From NCBI GenBank assembly GCA_030705885.1, contig JAUZPN010000010.1, positions 1 to 34,122 of the forward strand: 34,122 nt of DNA, given 5' to 3'. This stretch comes from Bacillota bacterium. Its GTDB lineage: Bacteria > Bacillota > Clostridia > Clostridiales > Clostridiaceae. Under the pieces are notes generated by a model. That model made no database searches and had not been told where the DNA came from. It saw nothing but the letters and a program-made list of their open reading frames with translations. Positions 24,910 to 31,647 of this stretch are shown here, piece after piece (within the stretch, counting starts at the first letter, position 1; each line of letters begins with the position of its first letter). The translations under genes were made by a program, and so were the position numbers.

Positions 24910-25824
24910 TTAATGATCTACATCACTAGCTGTTTCATTGAAAAGTTTTTCAAAATCCGGATTATTATGCAGTGTATATAAATATTGCAAAAAAGGTTTT
25001 TGCAAATCAGGTCTTTTTAATGCCATTTCAACAGTTGCCTGTAAAAATCCAATTTTATCTCCTACATCATACCTCCTTCCTTGAAAATTATATGCATACA
25101 TTGCTTCTGTATTTATCAAAGTTCGTAGTGCATCTGTAAGCTGAATTTCTCCACCCTTTCCTGGAGAAGTATGTTCTAGTACTTCGAAAATTTGTGGTGT
25201 TATAATATATCTTCCAAGGATAGCAATATTTGATGGAGCTTCATCTACTTTTGGTTTTTCAACCAAATCTTTTACTTTATAAACCCTATCTTCTATATGC
25301 ATACCTCTTACAATTCCATATTTATTTACTTCATTCTTTGGAACCTCTTGAACTCCAAGTATAGATGTTTTATATTCATCAAAGCATTCTATTAATTGTT
25401 TAAGACAAGGAACTTCATTATCAACTACATCATCACCAAGCATTATTGCAAAAGGTTCATTTCCAACAAAAGTTTTTGCACAGCTTATAGCATGACCTAA
25501 GCCTTTAGGTTCTTTTTGACGAATGTAAAATATATCTGCCATGTTTGATATATCTTTTACTAAATTAAGAAGTTCTTCTTTACCATGACTCTCTAATTCA
25601 TTTTCTAGTTCAACTGATTTATCAAAGTGGTCTTCAATTGCCCTTTTGTTTCTTCCTGTAATTATTAGTATCTGTTCAATTCCAGAAGCAACAGCTTCCT
25701 CAATTATGTATTGAATAGTTGGTTTGTCAACTATTGGCAGCATTTCTTTGGGCTGAGCTTTAGTAGCTGGCAGAAACCTGGTTCCTAAACCAGCAGCAGG
25801 TATAATCGCTTTTTTAACTTTCAT
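24910..25824 (-). CDS. galU: UTP-glucose-1-phosphate uridylyltransferase
   Basis: This 304-residue GT-A-like nucleotidyltransferase makes UDP-glucose from glucose-1-phosphate and UTP. The N-terminal signature is KAIIPAAGLGTRFLPATKAQPKEMLPIVDKPTIQYI, with the Lys and Arg residues used for UTP binding. FAIMLGDDVVD (sugar and metal side), VEKPKVDEAPSNIAILGRYI and GGEIQLTDAL complete the GalU pattern. I chose the ATG at 25824, which has AAAGGAG 7 nt upstream. A longer reading from 25902 would translate part of repeat D and is surely not the start. UDP-glucose can feed glucosylation of wall polymer or lipids. pgcA at 27268-29001 makes the substrate, so galU, the TPR gene and pgcA form one metabolic block upstream of the wall and polysaccharide genes. 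Confidence 0.95.
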   Translation of the reverse strand: MKVKKAIIPAAGLGTRFLPATKAQPKEMLPIVDKPTIQYIIEEAVASGIEQILIITGRNKRAIEDHFDKSVELENELESHGKEELLNLVKDISNMADIFYIRQKEPKGLGHAISCAKTFVGNEPFAIMLGDDVVDNEVPCLKQLIECFDEYKTSILGVQEVPKNEVNKYGIVRGMHIEDRVYKVKDLVEKPKVDEAPSNIAILGRYIITPQIFEVLEHTSPGKGGEIQLTDALRTLINTEAMYAYNFQGRRYDVGDKIGFLQATVEMALKRPDLQKPFLQYLYTLHNNPDFEKLFNETASDVDH

Positions 25825-25875
25825 AGACAACTCTCCTTTATCCATAATATAATGCATTAAAAATCTTGTATCGTA

Positions 25876-25977
25876 TATACTATCCTCGGTCAAAAGTTCC
25901 ACTAGATTTCTAAAAGAAGCTTCTCTCCGCTATCATTTATAAATTAAGTGGAACTAAATGTGTCCGAGGAGAGTATA
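25876..25977 (-). repeat. Dispersed palindromic repeat, copy D (in the galU leader)
   Basis: This is the clearest copy, at 102 bp. Left end TATACTATCCTCGG pairs with right end CCGAGGAGAGTATA, and inner arms AGTTCCACT pair with AGTGGAACT. The core holds AGAAGCTTCT. Strands can therefore fold into a long cruciform or RNA hairpin with a short central hairpin. It lies between a likely promoter (26056-26084) and the galU start at 25824, so it would be transcribed as part of the galU leader. The terminal TA dinucleotides would fit a TA-target transposon relic, but no transposase is present. Confidence 0.85.
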
Positions 25978-26055
25978 AGTCATAATATCCTTTGTTTTAG
26001 GGTTTTTACATAAGCAGAATAAAATATACTTAATGCATTTAGAAAATATATTTTA

Positions 26056-26084
26056 ATTATAATATATTTTATCTTTAAATACAA
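26056..26084 (-). promoter_or_regulatory. Possible galU promoter
   Basis: On the minus strand a perfect TATAAT (26056-26061) lies 17 nt downstream of TTGTAT (26079-26084). The -35 is weak (three of six). The transcript would start near 26049 and carry a leader of about 225 nt including repeat D. The surrounding AT-only sequence makes chance matches likely. Confidence 0.35.
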
Positions 26085-26118
26085 ACCCATTAAAACATTT
26101 TCTATTATCTAATTATAT

Positions 26119-27207
26119 TTACTTTAATTCCTTTTCATTTAACATTTTATTTATTTTTAATAAAATTTCATCTTTTGGATTTATTTTCTTTGCAATTTCT
26201 AAATGTTTTTTTGCTTGATCTAAATCACCAATATTAATATAGCATATGATTAAATTTGTACATATTTCTATTGCCTTTGTCACTTCAAACGCTTTTCTAA
26301 AAAATGTTATTGCTTCTTTATAGTTTCCAATGCAAGCATAATTTATACCCATTTCACTTATAGCCTCAATAACATTACCATCCATTCCAAGTATCTCATT
26401 TAAGTAATATATTGCCTTTTCATGATTTTTTATTAATCTATAACCCAAAGCAATATCATAGTAAATTTGATTTCTATTATAATAATCTTCAGCAATAGGT
26501 ATTAACAATTTTAATGCTTCCATAGGTTCATCATTTAAAATCTCTTTTGCTTTATTATAATTGCGATTAATTTGTACTTCTTTAATCATTTCTTCAACTT
26601 CAGTACTTTTATTACCTCCAAGCTTTACATATTCATTTAGGGCAATCATACTTCCATCAAAATCTAATTTATCTTTCTTTAAAATTCCTTCATATAAATA
26701 AGGTAATGAATAATTTAAAAATTTTGTTTTCATTTTTTCTATATGTTCAAATTCTGTTTCGATAAAAATATCATTTTGTTTACGTAATTCCTCCAAAACA
26801 ATTAACAGTTTTTCATTATTTTCCTTCGTATCTTCTATTAGAATTAATCCATTAAGATATATATATGCATCTTCAATTAATCCACTTTTAATGGCTTCAT
26901 AAATACTTTTCTTTATAGACTTTTCATATAAATCATCTGAAATTAATATTTCTTTATAAATTTTATTATATTTAAAATTTTTATCTGCTCCTAAAACATA
27001 AAACATTCCTTCAATAATCATATGAACTTTTATTTCATCTATACTATCTCCAATACTTATATCATGAACCAATTTTGATGAATATATAGGCATATATACT
27101 TCTTCTTGAATTTTTACATTTTTAAAAATCGATTGTAATACATCACTTTTTATATTAAGAAAGATTAATTTTGATAATTTCTCTTGAATATATGAATTGT
27201 AGTCCAT
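26119..27207 (-). CDS. Tetratricopeptide-repeat protein
   Basis: This 362-residue cytoplasmic protein has no signal peptide or membrane segment. The N-terminal half (about 1-190) is helical and unrecognised. The C-terminal half has TPR-like helix pairs: YDIALGYRLIKNHEKAIYYLNEIL, AISEMGINYACIGNYKEAITFFRKAFE and TNLIICYINIGDLDQAKKHLEIAKKINP. TPR proteins act as binding scaffolds, and the partner here is unknown. I chose the ATG at 27207 (MDYNSYIQ), which follows AAGGTTGGTGG. An in-frame ATG at 27255 would add 16 residues running through the hairpin downstream of pgcA and lacks a binding site. Its place between pgcA and galU suggests a role linked to sugar-nucleotide supply or wall assembly, but nothing in the sequence shows it. 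Confidence 0.8.
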   Translation of the reverse strand: MDYNSYIQEKLSKLIFLNIKSDVLQSIFKNVKIQEEVYMPIYSSKLVHDISIGDSIDEIKVHMIIEGMFYVLGADKNFKYNKIYKEILISDDLYEKSIKKSIYEAIKSGLIEDAYIYLNGLILIEDTKENNEKLLIVLEELRKQNDIFIETEFEHIEKMKTKFLNYSLPYLYEGILKKDKLDFDGSMIALNEYVKLGGNKSTEVEEMIKEVQINRNYNKAKEILNDEPMEALKLLIPIAEDYYNRNQIYYDIALGYRLIKNHEKAIYYLNEILGMDGNVIEAISEMGINYACIGNYKEAITFFRKAFEVTKAIEICTNLIICYINIGDLDQAKKHLEIAKKINPKDEILLKINKMLNEKELK

Positions 27208-27233
27208 TAGTCCACCAACCTTTTTAAAATATA

Positions 27234-27261
27234 TTAAGAGTAAGGCTGCCCTCACTCTTAA
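27234..27261 (-). terminator. Hairpin after pgcA (weak terminator or attenuator)
   Basis: Arms TTAAGAGT (27234-27241) and ACTCTTAA (27254-27261) pair perfectly, with additional AGG/CCT pairing inside. On the minus strand it begins 6 nt after the pgcA stop and is followed by TATATTTT, a weak T-tract. It probably reduces read-through into the TPR gene rather than stopping it fully. Confidence 0.55.
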
Positions 27262-27267
27262 AGAATA

Positions 27268-29001
27268 TTATATACCACATGCTGAATTAATTATTGACAT
27301 GATAGTATTATTAAATTTTACAAATTTATTATCTGCATCACATAAACTATTTCCAACAACAGATGAGTATATTTTAACTTTCGGTTCAGTTCCAGATGGT
27401 CTTACAACAAACCACGAACCATCCTCTAATATAAATTTCAATACATTTGATTTTGGAAGATTAATAGTAGTTTCTATATCATTAGTTAAATCTTTTTCTA
27501 CACTTAATTTATAATCCATTTTCTTAGCTATTTTAATTCCATCTATTTCATCTTTCAAATCATCTCTTAACTCCTGCATTACTTTTTGAATCTTTTCCTG
27601 TCCTTCTTTGCCAGAAAGTTCTATAGATGTTAATCCTTCTTTATAGAATCCATACTTATTATATAATTCAATTAAAGCATCATATAAACTCATATTTTTC
27701 TTTTTATAATATAATGCCATTTCACAAACCAACATTGATGCAATAACAGCATCTTTATCTCTAACAAAGGTACCTGATAAGTAGCCAAAGCTTTCTTCAA
27801 ATCCAAAAATAAATGTTTTATTATTGTTTTCTTCAAATTCTTTGATTTTCTCTCCAATATATTTAAAACCAGTTAATACATCAATTAACTCTACATTATT
27901 ATCTTTTGCTATATTTCTTACCATTTCAGTAGTAACTATAGTTTTTATTATAGTTCCATTTTTAGGCATTTTATTTATTTCTTTTAATGAAGTAAGAATG
28001 TAGTTAGTTAATAAGACACCTGTCTGATTACCTGATAATACTTTATATTCGCCTTTACTATCCTTAACAACAACACCTAATCTGTCACAATCTGGATCTG
28101 TTCCAAAAATTATATCTGGTGATAAGCTCTTAGCCATTTCCATAGCAATTTTAAAAACTTTAGGGTCTTCTGGATTAGGATAAGGTGCAGTAGGGAAATT
28201 TCCATCTGGAAGTTCCTGTTCTTTAACAACATTTAAATTACTATATCCAAGTTCCTTAAGTACTCTTCTTACAGGTATATTACCACTGCCATGAATTGGA
28301 GTATAAATTATATTTAATTCTTTGCTGTACTTAGAAATTAAATCTTTTCTAATTGCTAATGATTTAACTTTTTCTATGTAAGTTTTATCAACATCTTCAC
28401 CGATTATGTTTAACAAACCTTCTTCTATTGCTTTACTTTTTGTTATTTTTTTAACATCTTTAAAGTCTTTTAAAGACTCTATACATTCTAAGATTATCCC
28501 TGCATTTTTATCTGTGACTTGTCCTCCGTCTTCACCATATACTTTATATCCATTATACTGTTTTGGATTATGTGAAGCAGTTATAACAATACCTGCTTTA
28601 CTTCCTAGATATCTAGTAGTATATGATACAACAGGAGTAGGTCTAAGTGATTCAAAAAGATTAACTTTTATTCCATTTGCACATAAAACTAATGATGAAA
28701 TTTCAGCAAATTCTTTTGACATATTTCTTGAATCATATCCTATACTCACAGAAACCTGATCTTTGTAATTATTTAAAAGATATAAAGCTAACCCCTGTGT
28801 TGCCTTTCCAACAGTATATATATTCATTCGATTTGTTCCAGCACCTATTACTCCTCGTAAACCACCTGTACCAAATTCTAAATCTTTATAAAACCTGTCC
28901 TCTATCTCTTTTTCATCTTTAATAGATAATAGCTCATTTTTAGTATTTTCATCCACTATATCAGAATCAATCCATTTTTTATAAATTTCATTATAGGACA
29001 T
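27268..29001 (-). CDS. pgcA: Phosphoglucomutase / phospho-sugar mutase
   Basis: This alpha-D-phosphohexomutase of 577 residues has the length of PgcA-type phosphoglucomutases. It shows all four active-site loops: TASHNPKQYNGYK with the phosphorylated Ser near residue 143, the metal loop GTDPDCDRLGV, the sugar loop GFEESFGYLSG and the phosphate loop RPSGTEPKVKIY. It interconverts glucose-6-phosphate and glucose-1-phosphate in the cytosol, the step before GalU. I chose the ATG at 29001, preceded by GGGGGG at a proper distance. A TTG reading from 29016 would start inside that ribosome binding site. It opens the pgcA-TPR-galU block and has a likely -10 at 29048-29053. It could also act on mannose-6-phosphate, as some family members do. 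Confidence 0.93.
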   Translation of the reverse strand: MSYNEIYKKWIDSDIVDENTKNELLSIKDEKEIEDRFYKDLEFGTGGLRGVIGAGTNRMNIYTVGKATQGLALYLLNNYKDQVSVSIGYDSRNMSKEFAEISSLVLCANGIKVNLFESLRPTPVVSYTTRYLGSKAGIVITASHNPKQYNGYKVYGEDGGQVTDKNAGIILECIESLKDFKDVKKITKSKAIEEGLLNIIGEDVDKTYIEKVKSLAIRKDLISKYSKELNIIYTPIHGSGNIPVRRVLKELGYSNLNVVKEQELPDGNFPTAPYPNPEDPKVFKIAMEMAKSLSPDIIFGTDPDCDRLGVVVKDSKGEYKVLSGNQTGVLLTNYILTSLKEINKMPKNGTIIKTIVTTEMVRNIAKDNNVELIDVLTGFKYIGEKIKEFEENNNKTFIFGFEESFGYLSGTFVRDKDAVIASMLVCEMALYYKKKNMSLYDALIELYNKYGFYKEGLTSIELSGKEGQEKIQKVMQELRDDLKDEIDGIKIAKKMDYKLSVEKDLTNDIETTINLPKSNVLKFILEDGSWFVVRPSGTEPKVKIYSSVVGNSLCDADNKFVKFNNTIMSIINSACGI

Positions 29002-29047
29002 TAATTTACCCCCCAAATAACAACATTATTTTTCATAAACAATTTAT

Positions 29048-29076
29048 ATTATACTATAAATAAAATATTTTTAAAA
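29048..29076 (-). promoter_or_regulatory. Possible pgcA promoter
   Basis: On the minus strand TATAAT (29048-29053) lies about 47 nt before the pgcA ATG. The expected -35 position (29071-29076) reads TTTTAA, a poor match. The position is sensible for a leader of about 40 nt, but the region is nearly all A and T. Confidence 0.35.
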
Positions 29077-29350
29077 TTAATTTTTTAAAATATTTTTATT
29101 GGTTTTCTTAATTTATTGTATAATTGATCACAAAACTACCTTTTATTAATGATTTTAAAAATTTTTAGCATTCTCGAAAATTGTTAATTTATTTAAATTA
29201 TTTATATATTAAAGTCAAAACAAATTATTTCTTTTAAATTTTAATACATTAATATTAATATCTTTAAAAAATTATTTCTTTTTATAGTATTAGCCAAAAT
29301 ATAATGTAATATTCAACTTAATAAAAATAAGAAATATTTTAATCACTAAT
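29077..29350. other. AT-rich intergenic stretch without a recognisable gene
   Basis: This is the main part of the only gap over 300 bp, between the HMA gene terminator and the pgcA promoter region. I find no convincing ORF on either strand, no structured RNA I recognise and no copy of the dispersed repeat. It is extremely AT-rich, with several A-tracts and T-tracts, and may serve as an upstream activating region for pgcA. Confidence 0.6.
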
Positions 29351-29382
29351 AAAAACAGCAGGTTTGATTCCTGCTGTTTTTA
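29351..29382 (-). terminator. Strong intrinsic terminator after the HMA gene (bidirectional form)
   Basis: Arms AAAAACAGCAGG (29351-29362) and CCTGCTGTTTTT (29370-29381) pair perfectly around a 7-nt loop. On the minus strand it directly follows the HMA stop codon and ends in a T-run, the standard intrinsic terminator layout. The A-rich left arm means it could also act on the plus strand. Confidence 0.92.
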
Positions 29383-29586
29383 TTACTTAATTATATATCC
29401 TGTTTTTTCAATACACTGCTTAATATTCCGCCAGTCTGCAGGTGGGTTGTACTGTACTTCTACTGTTCCCCTGGCAATATCAACCGCAACTTCCTGCACT
29501 CCCTTAATTTCATCTAATGCATTTTTAATTTTAGTTTTACTTTCTGAACCTGCCATTCCTGAAACATTATAATGTACTGTATCCAT
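29383..29586 (-). CDS. Small HMA-fold protein lacking the metal-binding cysteines
   Basis: This 67-residue cytoplasmic protein has the heavy-metal-associated (ferredoxin-like beta-alpha-beta-beta-alpha-beta) pattern: YNVSGMAGSES at 6-16, the helix KTKIKNALDEIKGVQEV, the strand VDIARGTVEVQY and the helix NIKQCIEKTGYIIK. In copper chaperones the loop is GMTCxxC. Here residues 12-16 are A-G-S-E-S, so both cysteines are replaced (Gly13, Ser16). It therefore cannot bind copper in the usual way and may be a structural, protein-binding or regulatory variant. The only Cys is at position 58. The ATG at 29586 follows GAGGGAG. The gene stands alone between repeat E and a strong terminator. The fold call is good and the function is unknown. 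Confidence 0.82.
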   Translation of the reverse strand: MDTVHYNVSGMAGSESKTKIKNALDEIKGVQEVAVDIARGTVEVQYNPPADWRNIKQCIEKTGYIIK

Positions 29587-29631
29587 TATATCAAGCTCCC
29601 TCTCTACTTTAATATTTATACTATACTTTCA

Positions 29632-29723
29632 TTAGGCACATTTAGCCCCACTAAATTTCTAAGAGCTGCTATTCTAAGCTGTCTTCATAAATTAATGAGA
29701 CTAACTATGACTACAAAAATATA
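29632..29723. repeat. Dispersed palindromic repeat, copy E (diverged)
   Basis: This degenerate copy of about 92 bp lies between the PiT gene and the HMA gene. It starts TATACTTTC, contains CACATTTAG, CTAAATTTCTAA and CATAAATTAA in the order seen in other copies, and ends near AAATATA. The inner arms have decayed (TTAGCCCCAC against ATGAGACTAA), so pairing is much weaker than in copies A-D. It is best seen as an old member of the family. Its left edge lies 46 bp upstream of the HMA start codon and could contribute a TATAGT-type -10. Confidence 0.55.
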
Positions 29724-29771
29724 GATTAAAACTTAAAAATAGTTTGTGAATAAAGTAAAGAAAAAATACTA

Positions 29772-30770
29772 TTAAAACAAATTAATTATGTATATAAGAA
29801 CACCTGAAATGATTGCACAAGCTGGAATTGTAACTACCCATGCGATAAATATATTTTTTGCAACTATCCATTTTACAGAAGATAGTCTTTTGCTTGCACC
29901 AACTCCCATTATTGAAGTAGAAATAATTTGTGTTGTACTGACAGGTGCACCAAATTTAGAAGCTATAAAAATTATTGATGCAGATACAGTTTCTGCTGCA
30001 AATCCGTTAACTGGTGCAAGCTTAGCCATCTTTACCCCAACAGTTTTTATTATTCTCATTCCTCCTGCAGAAGTACCAGCTGCCATAGCTAATGCACATG
30101 CTGCCTTAACCCATATTGGAATATTTGTACCTGAATGAAAGCCTCCAATTACAAGAGCCATTGTTATAACTCCCATAGACTTTTGAGCATCATTCATGCC
30201 GTGGTTAAAAGACATTAATGCTGCTGAACCTATTTGAGCTTTTGAAAATATTTTGCTTACAGATGCAGGTCTTGAATTCCTAAATATAAAATTAATTAAA
30301 TTCATAACTATAAATCCAAAAATCAATCCTAATATAGAAGACAAGAAGAGCCATAAAACTATTTTATCCAAAAATACATTCCAGAAAACTACATGAACGG
30401 ATTTTGAGTATACTATAGCTGCACCAATTAACCCTCCTATTATTGCATGAGTTGAACTGCTTGGTATTGCATGATACCAAGTAAAAAGATCCCATATAAT
30501 AGCAGCTATTAATGCAACCAATATTACTTCTTGAGATATATTAGATTTATTAATTAAGTCACTTCCTATAGTTTTAGCAACTCCGCCGCTTACTAAAGCA
30601 CCAATAAAGTTTAAACTTGCTGACATTAATATAGCTTCTTTTAATGTAAGTACACGTGTAGATACTGATGTAGCTATTGAATTTGCTGTATCATGAAATC
30701 CATTAATAAAATCGAAAACTAATGCTAACATTACAATGATGATACAAAGTATTACAGTATAACTAGGCAT
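29772..30770 (-). CDS. pit: PiT-family inorganic phosphate transporter
   Basis: This 332-residue membrane protein has about ten transmembrane segments and the two inverted PiT signatures: FDFINGFHDTANSIATSVST near the N-terminus and SFNHGMNDAQKSMGVITMAL in the second half. Late motifs GFAAETVSASIIF and GAPVSTTQIISTSIMGVG also fit. PiT proteins take up phosphate, often as a metal-phosphate complex, driven by the proton or sodium gradient, with lower affinity than Pst. The ATG at 30770 overlaps the end of the upstream DUF47 gene by 8 nt, so the two are translationally coupled, a common pair in which the DUF47 protein is thought to regulate the transporter. Sulfate transport, seen in a few family members, is less likely next to the pst genes. 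Confidence 0.93.
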   Translation of the reverse strand: MPSYTVILCIIIVMLALVFDFINGFHDTANSIATSVSTRVLTLKEAILMSASLNFIGALVSGGVAKTIGSDLINKSNISQEVILVALIAAIIWDLFTWYHAIPSSSTHAIIGGLIGAAIVYSKSVHVVFWNVFLDKIVLWLFLSSILGLIFGFIVMNLINFIFRNSRPASVSKIFSKAQIGSAALMSFNHGMNDAQKSMGVITMALVIGGFHSGTNIPIWVKAACALAMAAGTSAGGMRIIKTVGVKMAKLAPVNGFAAETVSASIIFIASKFGAPVSTTQIISTSIMGVGASKRLSSVKWIVAKNIFIAWVVTIPACAIISGVLIYIINLF

Positions 30771-31386
30771 TTTTAGTTACAACTCCTTCAATTAAATTAG
30801 CTACATCTTCACAGGCATCTAGTGTATTCTCTAAATCATCATATAATTCCTTCCATTTTATAACATCAAGAATTGGAACAGTTCCATCAAATAATTTCAT
30901 TAAAGCTTTTCTATGTATAATATCTCCTTCTTCTTCTATTCTGTTTATTTCAATTATTTTTTCATTAAGAAATGAAGGTTTACTCATATTTTTTAAATTT
31001 TCCATTACTGTTATCAATTCTTTTGTCGCTTTTTCTATTAGATCAATTTGAATGTTTGCTTCTTGCGTTAATTCTTTAATGTTAAAAATTGCAAATCTGC
31101 TTACTGCTGTTTCTATGTAATCAAGTATATCATCCATTTCCTTTGCTATTGCAAAAATATCTTCCCTGTCAAGTGGTGTTATAAAAGAATGATTTAATTC
31201 ATTAAGTATATCATGAACTAACCTATCTCCTTCTTGTTCTTTTTCTTTCATTTTATTAAAATTACCTTTAAGATTTTCTAAATCTCCCATTAAAGACTTT
31301 AGCATTATTGCACCTTCATTAGCAATTTTAGCATTGGCAATAAACAAATTATAAAACCTATCTTCATTATGTGACTTTTTAAACAT
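30763..31386 (-). CDS. DUF47 PhoU-like accessory protein of PiT transporter
   Basis: This 207-residue all-helical cytoplasmic protein of the DUF47/TIGR00153 family is distantly related to PhoU. Characteristic stretches are FYNLFIANAKIANEGA, EGDRLVHDILNELNHSFITPLDREDIFAIAKEMDDILDYIE, and EEEGDIIHRKAL followed by LENTLDACEDVANLIEGVV. The acidic patterns resemble the metal-binding E/D-x3-D motifs of PhoU. Proteins of this family are nearly always encoded beside PiT transporters and are inferred to control them. The ATG at 31386 follows AGGAGGGG. The stop overlaps the PiT start by 8 nt. The upstream region carries TTAACA direct repeats that may be PhoP boxes, so phosphate-limited expression is plausible. 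Confidence 0.9.
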   Translation of the reverse strand: MFKKSHNEDRFYNLFIANAKIANEGAIMLKSLMGDLENLKGNFNKMKEKEQEGDRLVHDILNELNHSFITPLDREDIFAIAKEMDDILDYIETAVSRFAIFNIKELTQEANIQIDLIEKATKELITVMENLKNMSKPSFLNEKIIEINRIEEEGDIIHRKALMKLFDGTVPILDVIKWKELYDDLENTLDACEDVANLIEGVVTKNA

Positions 31387-31407
31387 ACCTACCCCTCCTA
31401 TATTTTC

Positions 31408-31434
31408 ATAACATTTATTAACATAATCTTAACA
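31408..31434. promoter_or_regulatory. Possible PhoP-box direct repeats upstream of DUF47-pit
   Basis: On the plus strand ATAACA (31408), TTAACA (31418) and TTAACA (31429) are spaced 10-11 bp apart, one helical turn. Further copies lie at 31469 (TTAACA), 31484 (ATAACA), 31575 (TTAACA) and 31586 (ATAACA), the last two again 11 bp apart. The Bacillus PhoP consensus is TT(A/T/C)ACA with about 5-bp spacers, which this fits. The sites nearest the gene lie downstream of the likely start point, so they could serve repression or be chance in AT-rich DNA. Confidence 0.4.
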
Positions 31435-31495
31435 TTATTTGTTATTGCATAATATTCATAATGTAAATTTAACATTAGTTTCAATAACATTTCTA

Positions 31496-31504
31496 AGTAT
31501 ACCA
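31496..31504 (-). promoter_or_regulatory. Possible extended -10 promoter of DUF47-pit
   Basis: On the minus strand TGGTATACT forms an extended -10 (TGn plus TATACT). A clear -35 is lacking, as is common for extended -10 promoters. The transcript would have a leader of about 100 nt before the ATG at 31386. Confidence 0.4.
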
Positions 31505-31600
31505 TATAAATTAAGATAAATAAATTGTTTTCTTTAATCATTTTAATTTATAATGTTAAATCTAAGTTAATTTATTAACATTATCATAACAACTCAAAAA

Positions 31601-31632
31601 CAGCAAAAAAAGAACCCCATAGGGGTTCTTTT
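31601..31632 (-). terminator. Intrinsic terminator of the pst-phoU operon
   Basis: Arms AAAAGAACCCC (31608-31618) and GGGGTTCTTTT (31622-31632) pair around a 3-nt loop. On the minus strand the structure lies about 15 nt after the phoU stop and is followed by a run of T. It closes the pst operon and separates it from DUF47-pit. Confidence 0.93.
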
Positions 31633-31647
31633 AATTACTTTTACTGT

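Noticed and set aside
25825-25902. N-terminal extension of galU from 25902
   Set aside because: The extra 26 residues come partly from repeat D, match nothing in the family, and a strong ribosome binding site precedes the ATG at 25824.
26043-26070. AT-only inverted repeat (AAAATATATT / AATATATTTT) as a terminator of the TPR gene
   Set aside because: It has no G-C pairs, overlaps the likely galU -10, and such palindromes are expected by chance in DNA of this composition.
29017-29350. Riboswitch or small RNA in the gap upstream of pgcA
   Set aside because: No conserved riboswitch core, no G-C-containing stem and no isolated promoter-terminator pair can be seen.
1132-29723. The five repeats as a CRISPR array or insertion sequence
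   Set aside because: They are kilobases apart with no spacer periodicity, carry no transposase gene and are only about 100 bp long.
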